NCBI GenBank assembly: GCA_022793975.1
Contig: JAAWDW010000170.1
Span: 1-12,798 of the forward strand
Origin: Bacillota bacterium
Lineage (GTDB): Bacteria > Bacillota > Clostridia > Peptostreptococcales > Anaerovoracaceae
Length of the DNA: 12,798 nt
Direction: 5' to 3'
The notes beneath the pieces are model-generated. The model was not told the origin of the DNA. It saw nothing but the letters and a program-made list of their open reading frames with translations, and did not search any database. Of the stretch, positions 11,929 through 12,798 are shown in pieces (the stretch's first letter is position 1; each line of letters starts with the position of its first letter). The position numbers and the translations under genes are program-made.

Positions 11929-12798
11929 ATGGATTTAACAACTTTTCTTTCATATTGTTTGGCGGGCATATCAATCGGAGGAATATATGCGCTTATAGCC
12001 ATCGGATATACGATGGTATACGGCATACTTCGCCTGATAAATTTCGCACACGGCGATATTTTTATGATGGCGGCGTACTTTATGATTTTTGCGATGGTCG
12101 ATTTTATGATACCGTGGTATCTTTCAATAGTTGCAGTTATTGTCGCGACTGTCGTTCTCGGCGTAGTAATAGAGAAAGTGGCCTACAAGCCGCTCAGGTC
12201 TGCGCCGCGTATGTCGATAATGATTTCCGCGATAGGTGTATCATATCTTCTGCAGAATACGGCCACATATCTTTTTTCGGCGCTGCCGAAGTCGTATCCT
12301 TCTATTGAGGTGCTCAATAAGAGAATAACAATAGGCGATGTGTCGACGTCGCTGGTAACATTTATAACGCCAATAATTACAATAATTGCGGTGGTACTTC
12401 TTTTGATGCTCATAAAACATACCAAAGTGGGTATGGCTATGAGAGCCGTATCAAAGGATTTTGAAACGGCACAGCTTATGGGTATCAAAATAAATGATAT
12501 TATAAGCATAACATTTGTAATAGGCTGCTTTCTGGCGGCACTTGGCTCAATACTTTATTTTACGCCGCGTCCATCGGTATTCCCGCTTTCGGGATCGCTG
12601 CCGGGGCTTAAGTGCTTTATTGCGGCGGTATTCGGAGGTATAGGAAGCATACCGGGAGCCGTTGTCGGCGGTTTTATAATAGGTCTTTCGGAGACATTTA
12701 TAAAGGCCGCGGGGTATTCGGAATTCAGCGATGTATTTACGTTTGTGCTTCTTGTAATTGTACTGATGTTCAGACCGACAGGATTGTTCGGAGAGAAA
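11929..12798 (+). CDS. livH: Branched-chain amino-acid-type ABC transporter permease, LivH family (3' end cut by window)
   Basis: An open frame of 290 codons begins at ATG 11929, with AGGAGG 10 bases upstream, and runs off the window. It is a polytopic inner-membrane protein with the LivH pattern: GGIYALIAIGYTMVYGILRLINFAHGD (about 17-43, in parts), KPLRSAPRMSIMISAIGVS around 91-109, the coupling region TKVGMAMRAVSKDFETAQLMGI around 166-187, and GGIGSIPGAVVGG near 244-256. The last visible residues, MFRPTGLFGEK, are the family's normal C-terminus, so only a few codons are missing. It forms the membrane channel with LivM and is powered by LivG and LivF; those genes are expected just to the right. 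Confidence 0.92.
   Translation, partial: MDLTTFLSYCLAGISIGGIYALIAIGYTMVYGILRLINFAHGDIFMMAAYFMIFAMVDFMIPWYLSIVAVIVATVVLGVVIEKVAYKPLRSAPRMSIMISAIGVSYLLQNTATYLFSALPKSYPSIEVLNKRITIGDVSTSLVTFITPIITIIAVVLLLMLIKHTKVGMAMRAVSKDFETAQLMGIKINDIISITFVIGCFLAALGSILYFTPRPSVFPLSGSLPGLKCFIAAVFGGIGSIPGAVVGGFIIGLSETFIKAAGYSEFSDVFTFVLLVIVLMFRPTGLFGEK

Overview
The window looks like a chromosomal segment of a low-GC anaerobic member of the Clostridia. The evidence is A+T-rich DNA, strong AGGAGG ribosome-binding sites, occasional TTG starts, a reverse rubrerythrin, and many short zinc-ribbon membrane proteins. No rRNA, tRNA, CRISPR array or IS element was seen. The genus cannot be fixed from sequence alone.

Layout, left to right. 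(1) 1-62: the tail of an unidentified gene and its terminator. (2) 102-866: an Lgt-family membrane protein. (3) 943-3259: the most striking region. Two zinc-ribbon membrane-protein paralogs point away from each other (943-1314 on minus, 2594-2896 on plus, the latter followed by a DUF2085 gene). Between them lies a complete tyrosine recombinase gene. This central block is bounded by a 25-bp sequence repeated exactly, in inverted orientation, at 1384-1408 and 2494-2518. Just inside the right repeat is a full-consensus promoter (TTGACA, 17 bp, TATAAT) pointing outward at the right-hand gene. The simplest reading is a self-contained DNA-inversion switch. The recombinase would flip its own 1.1-kb block and so deliver one strong promoter to either the left or the right paralog.

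(4) 3300-7356: a MerR regulator diverges from an iron-ADH-fold gene, an MFS transporter and a LysR regulator. The intergenic promoter has the 19-bp spacer and dyad expected of a MerR target. The ADH-like protein appears to lack all the metal ligands of its family. The LysR gene lacks a normal start codon at the position where the family normally begins. (5) 7357-8160: a poorly coding A+T-rich stretch with a terminator, very small ORFs and a good promoter at its end. (6) 8161-9602: two more zinc-ribbon membrane proteins. The first is split by a frameshift at a run of seven G; the second carries a tandem Cys/His motif and a C-terminal FxLYD-like domain. (7) 9693-10232: reverse rubrerythrin (oxidative-stress defence). 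(8) 10598-12798: the start of a branched-chain amino-acid-type ABC importer, with a substrate-binding lipoprotein and then a LivH-type permease that runs off the window.

Four related zinc-ribbon envelope proteins occur within 9 kb. At two separate loci they sit on sequences typical of phase variation: an invertible promoter and a homopolymeric tract. Whether either switch is active can be tested from reads, because the inversion and the tract length would be mixed in a population.
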